From NCBI RefSeq assembly GCF_963664735.1, contig NZ_OY761553.1, positions 883,303-947,302 of the forward strand: 64,000 bases of DNA, in the 5' to 3' direction. Within the stretch, counting starts at the first letter, position 1, and every line of letters starts with the position of its first letter. This document shows, in pieces, positions 44,097 to 51,600 of the stretch. The position numbers and the translations under genes were made by a program. The notes under the pieces were generated by a model. That model worked only from the letters and a program-made list of their open reading frames with translations, was not told where the DNA came from and made no database searches. Source of the stretch: an uncultured Cohaesibacter sp. (GTDB lineage Bacteria > Pseudomonadota > Alphaproteobacteria > Rhizobiales > Cohaesibacteraceae).

Positions 44097-45512
44097 TTGG
44101 GAAATAACTTCGTGCCTACAAGCAAATCGATATCCAATTGGATCAGCCAAAACGCTGTAATTTCTGCAGTGGCTCTCAGTATTGCAACGAAATTTGCGCT
44201 CCGAATTTACAATCAGCAAAAGGCACAGGATTTTATGCTGATAGAGCCCATAATTGATTTTGGAATTTTTATCGTGGTTTTCTTTCTGCTGATTAAAGCT
44301 TTTGAGCGAGCACGTGGCAAAAATTACGAGATCGAAACAAAAACAAAAGGAAGCGAACTCTTGCCAAGCGAGGGTGAAAAGCCTCGAAAGGCTATAGCCC
44401 TCTCCGAATGGCAAGATGGATATGACGCCGTTATTCAAAATGAAAGGCTTGGGATTAGCTTTACTCTTAGAAGTCAATCTGAGATTGAGAGCTGGCTCAA
44501 AGACCTTGGCAAAAGAACAAAGGAGATTTCGCAAACACTGTTGCCTCCGGGAGGTTTGCGAAATTCTTTCGTAAAGCAAGCTGAGTACTTTGAAAAAATC
44601 GCATCTGCTCTTGACGCTGGTGACGCTAGAGAGTTGAGAAAATTCGGAAAATTGATTCAAATGGGAGGTGTGTTGATACCTCAGTCGCCAGTTGGAGCAT
44701 ATATTCTCGATATGTCGACAAATACTGACCAACAAAACGCAAGTAAGCTGTTTGCTCTGGCTTATTTGTCTGAGATAAATTTCGATGCTGTTCACGTAGC
44801 TGCAATTGGAGAAGAGCCCGATCAAAAAATTGCCCAACAATTGAGAAATTTTTATCACAAGAATTCCGAACAGCTGAAATTGAATCGTTCCGAAGAACAA
44901 CAAACCGAAATAGACAACGAAATCCCATTCAGAGCGATATCTGCAGTTTGTTCGTCGTCCAGCAAAAATATTGCCCGGACAGAAGAAACAATCTTGAAAA
45001 GTGCAGCTCAATACCATGTGCTCGAGCAAACAATTCTGAAGCTTGAAGAAGCGTATCCTTTGAACTCGGCTACCGCACATTGGAAACGTGATGCAAAAGA
45101 GAACTCCAATCGATCCTACTTGGGTATCGGACTTTTCTTTCTTACTGCTTTGTTGTCTGCAGGCGCCCTCGTTGGCGTTCATGCAATACTCGGAGATCTG
45201 AAAGACATGAATTCTCCTCAAATAGTCAGCCGCCTGCCAATATATTCTTTTGTAATTCTGATCTCTGTTTGGTTGATGAAGCACTTCAGCCGTATGTATG
45301 TTGAAGGCCAAAAAGCAGCCAGCGATGCTCGATTTCGTTTGGCCCTTTCTCAGGTTTATGTTGACATGAAAGCCAGCAAGGCCCTCGAAGAAGGGAGAGA
45401 CAAAAAACTGCTCGAAACCTTGTTTGCCGCCAGAATAATCGACAATCAGAAAGTTGACGTTCTCCCGCCTAACATAGATTTTCGTCAGGTCATGGGTAGA
45501 GATCAGAGTTAA
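44097..45512 (+). CDS. Cargo gene 4: unknown four-span membrane protein
   Basis: 471 residues from TTG 44097 with AGGA upstream. Two hydrophobic helices near the N-terminus (AVISAVALSIATKFAL, FGIFIVVFFLLIKAF), a large soluble helical domain (about 100-330, including IESWLKDLGKRTKEISQTLLPPGG), then a hydrophobic pair near residues 345-365 and 385-400 (LGIGLFFLTALLSAGALVGVH, LPIYSFVILISVWLM) and a conserved-looking tail FSRMYVEGQKAASDARFRLALSQVYVDMKAS. The tail recalls DUF6161-like proteins, weakly. Lower GC than the phage genes around it. Probable defence or exclusion cargo; function unknown. Confidence 0.7.
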   Translation: MGNNFVPTSKSISNWISQNAVISAVALSIATKFALRIYNQQKAQDFMLIEPIIDFGIFIVVFFLLIKAFERARGKNYEIETKTKGSELLPSEGEKPRKAIALSEWQDGYDAVIQNERLGISFTLRSQSEIESWLKDLGKRTKEISQTLLPPGGLRNSFVKQAEYFEKIASALDAGDARELRKFGKLIQMGGVLIPQSPVGAYILDMSTNTDQQNASKLFALAYLSEINFDAVHVAAIGEEPDQKIAQQLRNFYHKNSEQLKLNRSEEQQTEIDNEIPFRAISAVCSSSSKNIARTEETILKSAAQYHVLEQTILKLEEAYPLNSATAHWKRDAKENSNRSYLGIGLFFLTALLSAGALVGVHAILGDLKDMNSPQIVSRLPIYSFVILISVWLMKHFSRMYVEGQKAASDARFRLALSQVYVDMKASKALEEGRDKKLLETLFAARIIDNQKVDVLPPNIDFRQVMGRDQS

Positions 45513-45524
45513 GGCTTTAGCTTT

Positions 45525-46241
45525 ATGTTCAAACCCTCTCACATATACGCTTTCAGCCTTGGCGCAGGTCTGACGGTTTTGCTTATGCTGTTCATCGGCT
45601 ATGGGCTGGATGGTGATATGGGCTTTTGCAAGCTTGAAGCAGCAAAAAGCGCCGCTGAAACACCTGTCACTTGCGCCCGAGAGTGGATCGGAGCTCTGAG
45701 TGGTTGGGTTGCAGCTTTGGGAGCTATTGGCGTCGGAGGCCCAACTCTCTACTGGCTCAAAGCTCAAACTCAATTGGCTCCAACTGAAAGGCAACTTGAG
45801 AAAATTTCGATCAGTCTCCGATATTTTCAACAAGATGCAAGAAACGTACTTACCGACATTGACATGGACACTTTTTTTCAAAGCTATCGAACGAGCGAAG
45901 TCGAAAGGCTGGCAAGTTCTATTGAGACATTTGGCCTTGCGATATCTAATGCGGCTCCAATAGTTCCTATCAGTGCGGAAATAGAAGACTTGTGGCTCCG
46001 AAGATCTCGGCACTTTGAAATACAAGCAAAGAGAATTAGAACATTCCTTACCGTAGCCATTGGAGAGAACGACATGCCAGAAAGAGTATTTGACGCGCTC
46101 CGCACTGAAGATTTTACGCAGCACATAACCACCATTCGAAACGAAATCGAAAAGTCTATAGAGCCAATAGTCTCTGCCCTGCGGGATGAAGAAAGCCGAC
46201 TTAAAAATTGGGTCACACGTCATTCCATCCCCCCCAAATAG
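45525..46241 (+). CDS. Cargo gene 5: unknown two-span membrane protein
   Basis: 238 residues, 12 bp after cargo gene 4 and so co-transcribed. Two N-terminal helices (IYAFSLGAGLTVLLMLFIGYGL and WIGALSGWVAALGAIGVGGPTLYWL) enclose a short loop with two Cys (FCKLEA, VTCARE), followed by a long helical cytoplasmic domain. The topology recalls small phage membrane effectors. Its 3' end overlaps the converging phage gene by 29 bp. No family recognised. Confidence 0.7.
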   Translation: MFKPSHIYAFSLGAGLTVLLMLFIGYGLDGDMGFCKLEAAKSAAETPVTCAREWIGALSGWVAALGAIGVGGPTLYWLKAQTQLAPTERQLEKISISLRYFQQDARNVLTDIDMDTFFQSYRTSEVERLASSIETFGLAISNAAPIVPISAEIEDLWLRRSRHFEIQAKRIRTFLTVAIGENDMPERVFDALRTEDFTQHITTIRNEIEKSIEPIVSALRDEESRLKNWVTRHSIPPK

Positions 46242-46512
46242 TCCCCTCCCCCTTCTCATCCCTCCCCCGATCCAACACCACAAAACGCGGAAGGGTGACG
46301 CGGTTTAGCCCGCCGCCGTTGCCGCATTGCATGCGGGTGTAACAGAGCTGCACCCTGCCCTTGTCATCAAAGCAACGGCCTGCCTTTTGGGCGCGTTCCC
46401 GCTTTACGCGCGCTTGTACGCACTTTGGCGCTTCAGCGCTTAGCACCGGCCCATAGAGAGGCACGCCGCCAGACTGCAAAGCCGCCGAATAACTGCCCCT
46501 GTCGCTACTCAT
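46213..46512 (-). CDS. Phage early protein of unknown function
   Basis: 99 residues from ATG 46512, which overlaps the stop of the upstream gene; longer starts exist. Basic, with five Cys (PKCVQARVKRERAQKAGRCFDD, LCYTRMQC). Part of a tightly overlapping leftward early operon from cro. Converges with cargo gene 5 with a 29-bp overlap. Confidence 0.65.
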   Translation of the reverse strand: MSSDRGSYSAALQSGGVPLYGPVLSAEAPKCVQARVKRERAQKAGRCFDDKGRVQLCYTRMQCGNGGGLNRVTLPRFVVLDRGRDEKGEGTIWGGWNDV

Positions 46513-46741
46513 CGGGGAAACTCCTTTCATCAGGCGGCAACAGCTCGTTGAGCCGGTCCCGCACCGCGATTGCTTCATGTAAAAAGAGATTGCGTTCGCG
46601 CCAGTCGGGCGAGTTCCACGGCCCGCGCATGGTCACCACAGGTGGATTAAAGCCCCGCGCCTCAATGAGATTGATTTGAATGCGCCGGGTTTGCAGCCGT
46701 TGGGCGGGTGGCAAATAAGGGCGTCGGTTCGTCTTCAACAT
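46505..46741 (-). CDS. Small phage early protein of unknown function
   Basis: 78 residues from ATG 46741, coupled to the previous stop. RRPYLPPAQRLQTRRIQINLIEARGFNPPVVTMRGPW; no family recognised. Overlap with both neighbours supports translation. Confidence 0.65.
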   Translation of the reverse strand: MLKTNRRPYLPPAQRLQTRRIQINLIEARGFNPPVVTMRGPWNSPDWRERNLFLHEAIAVRDRLNELLPPDERSFPDE

Positions 46742-47043
46742 GGCCAAAGCTCCCTGTTGCCGCTTTGCGCCCTGCCTTCAATCGCCCGCTGTGCAAGCTG
46801 GTCAACAAAGGCCGAACAAGCCGCGCGACTTTCAAACTGCATTGCCATGGTTTCGCGGTTGCCAAGGCCACTTTGCACGCGGGAGACAATCACCGTAGCG
46901 CCAGAGACGCCTGAGATTTTCGGGGCTGTCAGCCGGTCAAAATAGGCAAGCGCTGCCGCAACATCACGGCCAAAGCAAACCCCGCTTTCTGCGCGAAACG
47001 GCATCTCCAATTCTTCCAGCCAATCAAGAAAGCTGCTACTCAC
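46735..47043 (-). CDS. Small phage early protein of unknown function
   Basis: 102 residues, helical. FRAESGVCFGRDVAAALAYFDRLT and FESRAACSAFVDQLAQRAIEG are the clearer segments. Begins 9 bp after the DnaA-like gene with GGAGCTGG upstream. Not recognised. Confidence 0.65.
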   Translation of the reverse strand: MSSSFLDWLEELEMPFRAESGVCFGRDVAAALAYFDRLTAPKISGVSGATVIVSRVQSGLGNRETMAMQFESRAACSAFVDQLAQRAIEGRAQSGNRELWPC

Positions 47044-47052
47044 TGCCAGCTC

Positions 47053-47667
47053 CTATGCGATCATGGTTACATGTTTGCGCAGGCCTTCGCCTTCGTCAGA
47101 CATGGCCCACAGGTCCAAAACAACATTTTCCAGATTGTCGATTTCCGCCTCTAGCGCAGGGCTGGCCAGCCGAAGAGAGGCCACGCGGTCAACCGCATTC
47201 CTGATGCTGGCGTGGTGCCGGTCAAACACCTGCCCAACGGTCACGGTCGAGCATTTGCCGATTTCTACCGCCAAGTGCTGCGACACATGCCGCGCCCCGC
47301 TGATTTCTACCAGGTCGCGCTTATCGACAAAAATTTCTTCAGGCTTCAGGAAATAGCGATCTGCCACCGCATAGGCGGAAATAATGCAATAGGCAAAATC
47401 CCGCCAATGTCGGCCCTCTTCCGGTAGAACTGTATGCTTGAGCGCCGCCGCGATATATTCGCCCAGAGCGTAAGAGCGCCTAAAACCAAGTTGCCGTTGG
47501 CACCGCAAGGCGCAAAGCCCGTAAGGGTCGGCCATGCAGGTTCTTGGAATCGGATTGCGTTTGCTCTTCTTGCGCTTGAACACATGTGGCACCTTGCCCA
47601 GCATGTCCGGACCGAAGCCGAGCCCGTCAAAGGTGAGCTGCAATTCTGGGAGTGGCTTAATCGTCAT
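47053..47667 (-). CDS. Phage protein with DnaA domain IV-like DNA-binding region
   Basis: 204 residues from ATG 47667 (overlaps the previous stop as GATGACGATTAA). The stretch EISGARHVSQHLAVEIGKCSTVTVGQVFDRHHASIRNAVDRVASLR aligns in pattern with the DnaA C-terminal domain (ARQ-x5-L-x5-S-x2-x-IG-x2-F-x-R-H-x-TV-x-A-x3-I); the helix-turn-helix that reads DnaA boxes is therefore recognisable. The N-terminal part has a Cys cluster (CMADPYGLCALRCQ). Likely used in phage origin recognition or regulation; it has no AAA+ ATPase domain. Confidence 0.7.
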   Translation of the reverse strand: MTIKPLPELQLTFDGLGFGPDMLGKVPHVFKRKKSKRNPIPRTCMADPYGLCALRCQRQLGFRRSYALGEYIAAALKHTVLPEEGRHWRDFAYCIISAYAVADRYFLKPEEIFVDKRDLVEISGARHVSQHLAVEIGKCSTVTVGQVFDRHHASIRNAVDRVASLRLASPALEAEIDNLENVVLDLWAMSDEGEGLRKHVTMIA

Positions 47668-48208
47668 CGCCGCCCCCGCCGTGGCCTCTAGCGCTGGCTT
47701 TGGCCACCTTTGCCTTGAAGCTTTCCTTGAGCGAAAGCGCATTAAGGTGCAGCTTTTCCGCCGCTTCAATCAGATCATAATCAAGGATTTCCGAAACCGA
47801 GATTTGCGCATCGTCTTCAAGCGCCTTGCTCATGCCTGCCAACAAACCGGCAAAGTCCGAACTTACCCCAGCGATAGCACCGGCCCCGCTCGGAACCGTC
47901 AAAGCCTCAGCCCTCGGCAAAGCCTGAAGGCCTGCAAGCTCATTGAGCAGCCGCAAAACCCGCAAGGCTTCCCCATCGGAAAAGACAATCAGATCAGCCA
48001 GCGCGAAAAGCGAAAGCGATTGCTGGCGCATATCATCCGGGCTCGAACGCCGCCGCAAACAGCGGTCAACGCTTTGCTTGCGATAACCGGTTACTTCGGC
48101 CAGAGCGTCACTGCCAACCGTTTTCACGTCCAGCTTGGAAGCCGCCAGCAACTCGCCGTAAATGTCGCGTCCGTTGAAATTGGATAAAAGCTTGTGTTCG
48201 CCGCTCAT
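47657..48208 (-). CDS. Phage regulatory protein, possibly CII-like
   Basis: 183 residues from ATG 48208 (ATGA overlap with cro). The N-terminal third (VGSDALAEVTGYRKQSVDRCLRRRSSPDDMRQQSLSLFALADLIVFSDGEALRVLRLLNEL) looks like an HTH region of the kind found in phage CII-type regulators; the tail is Gly/Asp-rich (RGHGGGGDDD). Second gene after cro, the position of cII or O in lambda-like phages. Assignment is tentative. Confidence 0.6.
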   Translation of the reverse strand: MSGEHKLLSNFNGRDIYGELLAASKLDVKTVGSDALAEVTGYRKQSVDRCLRRRSSPDDMRQQSLSLFALADLIVFSDGEALRVLRLLNELAGLQALPRAEALTVPSGAGAIAGVSSDFAGLLAGMSKALEDDAQISVSEILDYDLIEAAEKLHLNALSLKESFKAKVAKASARGHGGGGDDD

Positions 48209-48465
48209 GAGCCACCCGCCGCGCCTGAAACATGGAAATCGCACTGACAGTTTTGCAAACTGTCAGCATCAACCGAGCGCCAGCGAAAAAGGGAAACAGG
48301 AACGGAAACACCCTTCTCCAACCCCATAAGGGTTAGAGGGACAAACCAAGAGGCAGGGAAAGAACCGCGATCGCAATTTGCATAAACAGCCGACAAACCG
48401 ACCTTCATACGAGTTGCAATCTGTCTAGTTCCCAACTGAGTTATGATTATCTTCGCAGTGCTCAT
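48205..48465 (-). CDS. Cro-like HTH repressor
   Basis: 86 residues. IIITQLGTRQIATRMKVGLSAVYANCDRGSFPASWFVPLTLMGLEKGVSVP has the Cro/YdaS-type helix-turn-helix, in which the recognition helix begins GLSAVY. Divergent from the XRE repressor gene across an 86-bp AT-rich switch with operator-like repeats. There is no clear ribosome site, so translation may be weak or leaderless. First gene of the leftward early operon. Confidence 0.75.
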   Translation of the reverse strand: MSTAKIIITQLGTRQIATRMKVGLSAVYANCDRGSFPASWFVPLTLMGLEKGVSVPVSLFRWRSVDADSLQNCQCDFHVSGAAGGS

Positions 48466-48474
48466 AACCCAAAT

Positions 48475-48535
48475 ATTCCAAAATATTTAGAATTTTGCAA
48501 TTCAAATTTTTATAGTTTTCTATTTTTCTTGGAAT
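48475..48535. promoter_or_regulatory. Repressor/Cro switch operators
   Basis: ATTCCAA-AATAT-TTAGAAT at 48475-48493 matches the operator geometry of the rightward early promoter (7-bp half-sites, 5-bp spacer), with one half-site mismatch. A weaker copy (TTTCTAT-TTTTC-TTGGAAT) is at 48517-48535. A nested perfect inverted repeat AAATATT/AATATTT covers 48471-48488. Confidence 0.65.
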
Positions 48536-48551
48536 ATTCAATATTAGCAAC

Positions 48552-48863
48552 ATGTCAAACATGAACCAAACAGACAAAGCTGAAGTAGCCGAGCGCCTAC
48601 GTTGGGTAAGAAAGCAGTTCTCGCCCGATCAAAAAAGCTTTGCCGAATCGTTGGGGGTTGATCAGAAGCGATATAGCAATTGGGAAACAGGAACTAGTCG
48701 CCTCTCTCTTCAAGGTGCCTTGCTAATATCCGACAGGTTTGGCGTATCTTTAGATTTTCTGTATTTTGGAAGAGTTGACACGTTATCGCAACAAATGCGC
48801 AAAGACTGGATGTCCAATCCTATTGTGAGCCGTGCCAAAAGCTCTAAAGAAAAACCAAATTGA
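48552..48863 (+). CDS. XRE-family phage repressor
   Basis: 103 residues. HTH_3 pattern AERLRWVRKQFSPDQKSFAESLGVDQKRYSNWETGTSRLSLQGALLISDRFGVSLDFLYFG. No C-terminal peptidase domain, so it would not be inactivated by RecA-type self-cleavage; induction must use another route. Divergent from cro; no ribosome site is seen, possibly a leaderless transcript. The likely ligand of the ATTCYAA operators, though this is inferred. Confidence 0.8.
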   Translation: MSNMNQTDKAEVAERLRWVRKQFSPDQKSFAESLGVDQKRYSNWETGTSRLSLQGALLISDRFGVSLDFLYFGRVDTLSQQMRKDWMSNPIVSRAKSSKEKPN

Positions 48864-49314
48864 CAAGCCTCAAGCATCATTTGCAATCTAGCATCTTCAT
48901 CCTGCATAATTCAAAGCCCGCCTTTAGTTGCAACCGAAATAACAACGACTTGCAGGATATTGCAGCAGCCCTTTTGCGCTGCTAGTTGTTTCCAAACATA
49001 CACATTTGAATATTTTGAAAGAACCGCAATGGGAAAATTGCGGCTTTTTGCGGCTGCACTCATAACCTAAAACCTCACCGTTCCCGCGCGTGGGTGCGGG
49101 CGTAGTTCTTTTACGATAAGGCGAATAAGCCGCCGAACGCAGGATGCGCCAACATCCTGCCCCGCAACTTTAGTACTCACTCGTTCAAAACACAACCACC
49201 ATATTAAAATCCAAGATTGAGTGTGATTTTATAATTAATTCTACAGTTGCATTTGGTTGCAACAGCTTGCATGAGTTGGTCATAAAGAGCTATCTTCCAG
49301 GCCGGAGGCGAAAC
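48864..49314 (+). other. Non-coding region after the repressor gene
   Basis: About 450 bp. Holds a candidate terminator (49024-49050) and scattered TTGCAAC/GTTGCAA words (48930, 49256) that could be regulatory. No ORF supported. The ribosome site GGAGG for the next gene is at its right end. Confidence 0.45.
49024..49050 (+). terminator. Candidate terminator of the repressor transcript
   Basis: CCGCAAT (49024-49030) pairs with ATTGCGG (49037-49043) across a 6-nt loop, followed by CTTTTTG. Confidence 0.6.
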
Positions 49315-49668
49315 ATGGACATGTTCACGTCATTTGTCGTTTGCGTTGGAATAGTAACTATTCTTTTGCCGATCTGCGGCGTCTTCTTTCTGGTTTACGG
49401 AAAAAAGCCAAAAGAGGACATGGATCAATTGGATACCGCACTCTTTGAAGCGCAACCCGAAGCCATAGACAAAGCACCCCAGATCATCCATAAAGCCAAT
49501 CAAACTAACCCGCATAGGCAAGAGCTGATTGAGCTCGAACAACTCGTTGCGCAAGCATATCAAAAGGCCGAAGCCCTTAACGAACCAATGCTTTCCTATA
49601 CGCTCTATATGGCACACCAAGAGGCCATAAACCTGACAGAGCAAATTCGTATCACGCTTAAAACGTAA
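49315..49668 (+). CDS. Small phage membrane protein
   Basis: 117 residues from ATG 49315, which has GGAGG 7 nt upstream; the frame continues upstream but without support. One membrane helix (FTSFVVCVGIVTILLPICGVFFLVY) and then an acidic, helical cytoplasmic tail (LIELEQLVAQAYQKAEALNEP). Lies between the repressor and the rightward early promoter. Unknown; could be a lysogenic-expression exclusion protein. Confidence 0.65.
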   Translation: MDMFTSFVVCVGIVTILLPICGVFFLVYGKKPKEDMDQLDTALFEAQPEAIDKAPQIIHKANQTNPHRQELIELEQLVAQAYQKAEALNEPMLSYTLYMAHQEAINLTEQIRITLKT

Positions 49669-49758
49669 AACAGCTCAATTTCATTTCGTGGTTACCTACC
49701 AGTTTATCCATGCGAGCTCGATTCTTGCATCAACGCTATCGTTGTATTCAAAATTATT

Positions 49759-49812
49759 ATTCCAATTAAATTGGAATTTAACATTGACATTCTAATTAAT
49801 TTGGAATTTAGT
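49759..49812 (+). promoter_or_regulatory. Rightward early promoter with two operators
   Basis: TTGACA (49784-49789), 17-bp spacer, TTTAGT (49807-49812). Operator 1 ATTCCAA-TTAAA-TTGGAAT at 49759-49777, operator 2 ATTCTAA-TTAAT-TTGGAAT at 49789-49807, exactly 30 bp apart; operator 2 fills the spacer between the boxes. Expected transcription start near 49819, directly at the cuckoo-like hairpins. Confidence 0.75.
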
Positions 49813-49818
49813 TACCCA

Positions 49819-49892
49819 TACAATCCGCCTGTGACCTCCTCCCCACAGGCGACAAGGCGCAAGGGGTGCTCCTCCTCCCTCACCCCTTGCGC
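49819..49892 (+). ncRNA. Cuckoo-type (CCUCCUCCC twin-loop) RNA
   Basis: Hairpin 1: GCCTGTG (49827-49833) with CACAGGC (49844-49850), loop holding CCTCCTCCC at 49835-49843. Hairpin 2: GCGCAAGGGGTG (49857-49868) with CACCCCTTGCGC (49881-49892), a perfect 12-bp stem whose loop also holds CCTCCTCCC (49871-49879). Two consecutive hairpins presenting this anti-Shine-Dalgarno word in their loops are the definition of the alphaproteobacterial cuckoo/CcsR RNAs. Its promoter is the phage early one. No U-tract follows, so it may be cut from the 5' end of the early mRNA. Confidence 0.72.
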
Positions 49893-49896
49893 AACA

Positions 49897-49936
49897 GGCA
49901 AGGCGCATCGCGCCGACGCCGATGCAAGCAAAGCGC
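49897..49936 (+). repeat. Intergenic hairpin repeat, copy 1
   Basis: GGCAAGGCGC-ATC-GCGCCGACGCCGA then GCAAGCAAAGCGC. The stem GGCGC/GCGCC is followed by the constant GACGCCGA. It lies shortly before the start of the gene at 49958. Copies at 50821 and 51600. Confidence 0.7.
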
Positions 49937-49957
49937 AATAGATTGGAGAAATTCGGA

Positions 49958-50407
49958 ATGGATCAAATCGTTTTCGAGCAAGCAAAGCCATCATATTACA
50001 ATTATCAAAAGGGATCGCCCATCCGCGCCCACGTTGCCGATAACTTCTGCCGAAATTTGGCCCCGTCAATTTGCTTTTATATCCGCAAAGATTGGCTGGC
50101 TATCAATTTTCAAAACTTGCCAAAAACGATCTATATCGAGTTTGGATACTGTTTAGATAAAGAAATTCCAATTGGAGAATTACGGTTTTTAGCCAGTTCG
50201 ACGCCTTCTAGCGTACCAGTTGCTCAAGCCCCCGGCTCTTTTCATCATAGAGCCATTTTCAGTGCTTGGCCTTCGCTCAATCCCAGAGGTTTTGACAATC
50301 GATTTGATTGCATGATCGAGCACACTGGCGAAAACTCAGCTCAATTTTTGATCCCGCCAAGCTCTTATGTGTGGAATTTCAACACCATGCAATATGAGAA
50401 GCAATAG
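49958..50407 (+). CDS. Phage early protein of unknown function
   Basis: 149 residues from ATG 49958 with GGAG upstream; the ATG at 49922 lies in the repeat and is unlikely. Mixed alpha/beta, aromatic-rich (SYYNYQKGSPIRAHVADNFCRNLAPSICFYIRKDWLAINF). No family recognised. First coding gene after the early promoter and the cuckoo-type hairpins. Confidence 0.75.
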   Translation: MDQIVFEQAKPSYYNYQKGSPIRAHVADNFCRNLAPSICFYIRKDWLAINFQNLPKTIYIEFGYCLDKEIPIGELRFLASSTPSSVPVAQAPGSFHHRAIFSAWPSLNPRGFDNRFDCMIEHTGENSAQFLIPPSSYVWNFNTMQYEKQ

Positions 50408-50425
50408 GCCACGGGAGCACAATCC

Positions 50426-50521
50426 ATGATCATTCGTGACGTTCTAGCCCTTGGTTCGCTCATTACCTTTTCGAGCGCCGTGTGGGCGTGGGCAGTAATC
50501 CTGCAACCATCCGCTTTTTAA
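50426..50521 (+). CDS. 31-residue membrane peptide
   Basis: Short ORF with GGGAG 8 nt before its ATG, encoding a start IIRDVLALG followed by a hydrophobic span (SLITFSSAVWAWAVILQ). It fits neatly between the flanking genes and is co-oriented. Translation is plausible but unproven. Confidence 0.45.
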   Translation: MIIRDVLALGSLITFSSAVWAWAVILQPSAF

Positions 50522-50551
50522 TCATCAATCACAAATTTTGGAGTTAGCACC

Positions 50552-50806
50552 ATGACCAACACCGGAGGCGTTGCCGCCGATCAACTACGCGCATTTGTTG
50601 AACGTATCGAGCGGCTCGAAGAAGAAAAGAAAGCCATCAGCGACGACGTGAAGGACGTATATGCCGAAGCCAAAGGCAACGGGTTCGACGTAAAGGCCAT
50701 GCGTGCGCTTATCCGCCTGCGCAAGCTGGATACCAGCGAGCGCTTGGAAATGGACGCATTGCTTGACCTCTATCTGCACGCCCTAGGAATGGCCCCGAGC
50801 GAATAG
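50552..50806 (+). CDS. GapR family DNA-binding protein (DUF2312)
   Basis: 84 residues, full length for DUF2312/GapR. Begins [54 protein letters not shown], the family pattern. Bacterial GapR in Caulobacter binds overtwisted AT-rich DNA ahead of replication forks. A phage copy next to a DnaN-like gene probably assists phage replication. GGAG 8-10 nt before the start. Confidence 0.92.
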   Translation: MTNTGGVAADQLRAFVERIERLEEEKKAISDDVKDVYAEAKGNGFDVKAMRALIRLRKLDTSERLEMDALLDLYLHALGMAPSE

Positions 50807-50820
50807 CGCTCGCCGCCAAA

Positions 50821-50859
50821 GGCAAGGCGAAAGCCGACGCCGATCCGCAAGCAAAGCGC
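50821..50859 (+). repeat. Intergenic hairpin repeat, copy 2
   Basis: GGCAAGGC-GAAA-GCCGACGCCGAT then CGCAAGCAAAGCGC. Here the stem is GGC/GCC with a GAAA tetraloop; flanks match copy 1. It ends 45 bp before the DnaN-like gene. Confidence 0.7.
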
Positions 50860-50904
50860 GCCAGTTCATCGGAGATGAACGAGAGCAATCCTTTCACAAG
50901 AGCA

Positions 50905-51600
50905 ATGATCATGACTGAAATCATCCTCAAGAAACCGCAATTTCTCGCCGCCGCCTCTCTTTTCGCTTCAAAGGATATGTGTCGATATTATCTCAATGGC
51001 GTTCAGATCGAGCCGGATCCGTTAGGCGGTGTCTTCATCGTCGCTACCGATGGTCACCGCATGGTTGTTTTTCGCGATCCTGAAGGCATGACAGACAAGC
51101 CCCACATCCTGCCAGTGTCAAAAAGACTATTCAACGCCTGCAAGTTTTCAGCAAAAGCCGCAGAGCGCGAACTTATCGCAGATGGTGATTTGATCCATCT
51201 CTATGAAAAGCAAAATGAAGATGAACCAGACGCAAGAATTGACGTTTCAATCTATAGTGAGATTGATGGCACTTTCCCGGATTGGCGGAAAGCTTTTCAA
51301 AACATCAAAGTAGGGATGGAAGGCGTTTCAGACAGCGTGAATCACACCCTGCTCGCCGCCTTCTCCCCAATGATCAAAGCAGCTTACGGGACAAGAGCGG
51401 ACACGTTGCCTATTCGCCTTGTCCAGTTTGGCCCAGAACCAATGCTTATTTTGCATGAGCAAAGAGACTGGTTTGGTCTGCTAATGCCCCTACGCTCCAA
51501 GCAGATAGAAAGCAATCAACTGCCCTTTGATATCGGCATCGAACCAGAGGCCGAAGCCGAACCGGACAGCAACCAAAAACCAGCCATCGCCGCAGAATAG
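50905..51600 (+). CDS. DnaN-like (beta sliding clamp fold) phage protein
   Basis: About 231 residues; the start is ATG 50905 or 50911, the upstream ATG 50875 having no ribosome site. The block RYYLNGVQIEPDPLGGVFIVATDGHRMVVFRDPEG is the clamp motif ATDGHR seen in bacterial beta clamps and in short phage clamp-like proteins. At ~230 residues it holds about two of the three clamp domains. The C-terminus is acidic and disordered. It may tether a polymerase or replace the host clamp. Confidence 0.75.
   Translation: MIMTEIILKKPQFLAAASLFASKDMCRYYLNGVQIEPDPLGGVFIVATDGHRMVVFRDPEGMTDKPHILPVSKRLFNACKFSAKAAERELIADGDLIHLYEKQNEDEPDARIDVSIYSEIDGTFPDWRKAFQNIKVGMEGVSDSVNHTLLAAFSPMIKAAYGTRADTLPIRLVQFGPEPMLILHEQRDWFGLLMPLRSKQIESNQLPFDIGIEPEAEAEPDSNQKPAIAAE

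Noticed and set aside
43503..46283. A 926-codon open frame on the minus strand covering two plus-strand genes
   Set aside because: It is antisense to two plausible membrane protein genes over most of its length, its composition (Cys, Phe, Arg, Ser-rich, no domain) is that of a shadow frame, and only the last 88 codons have their own ribosome site and a coupled neighbour.
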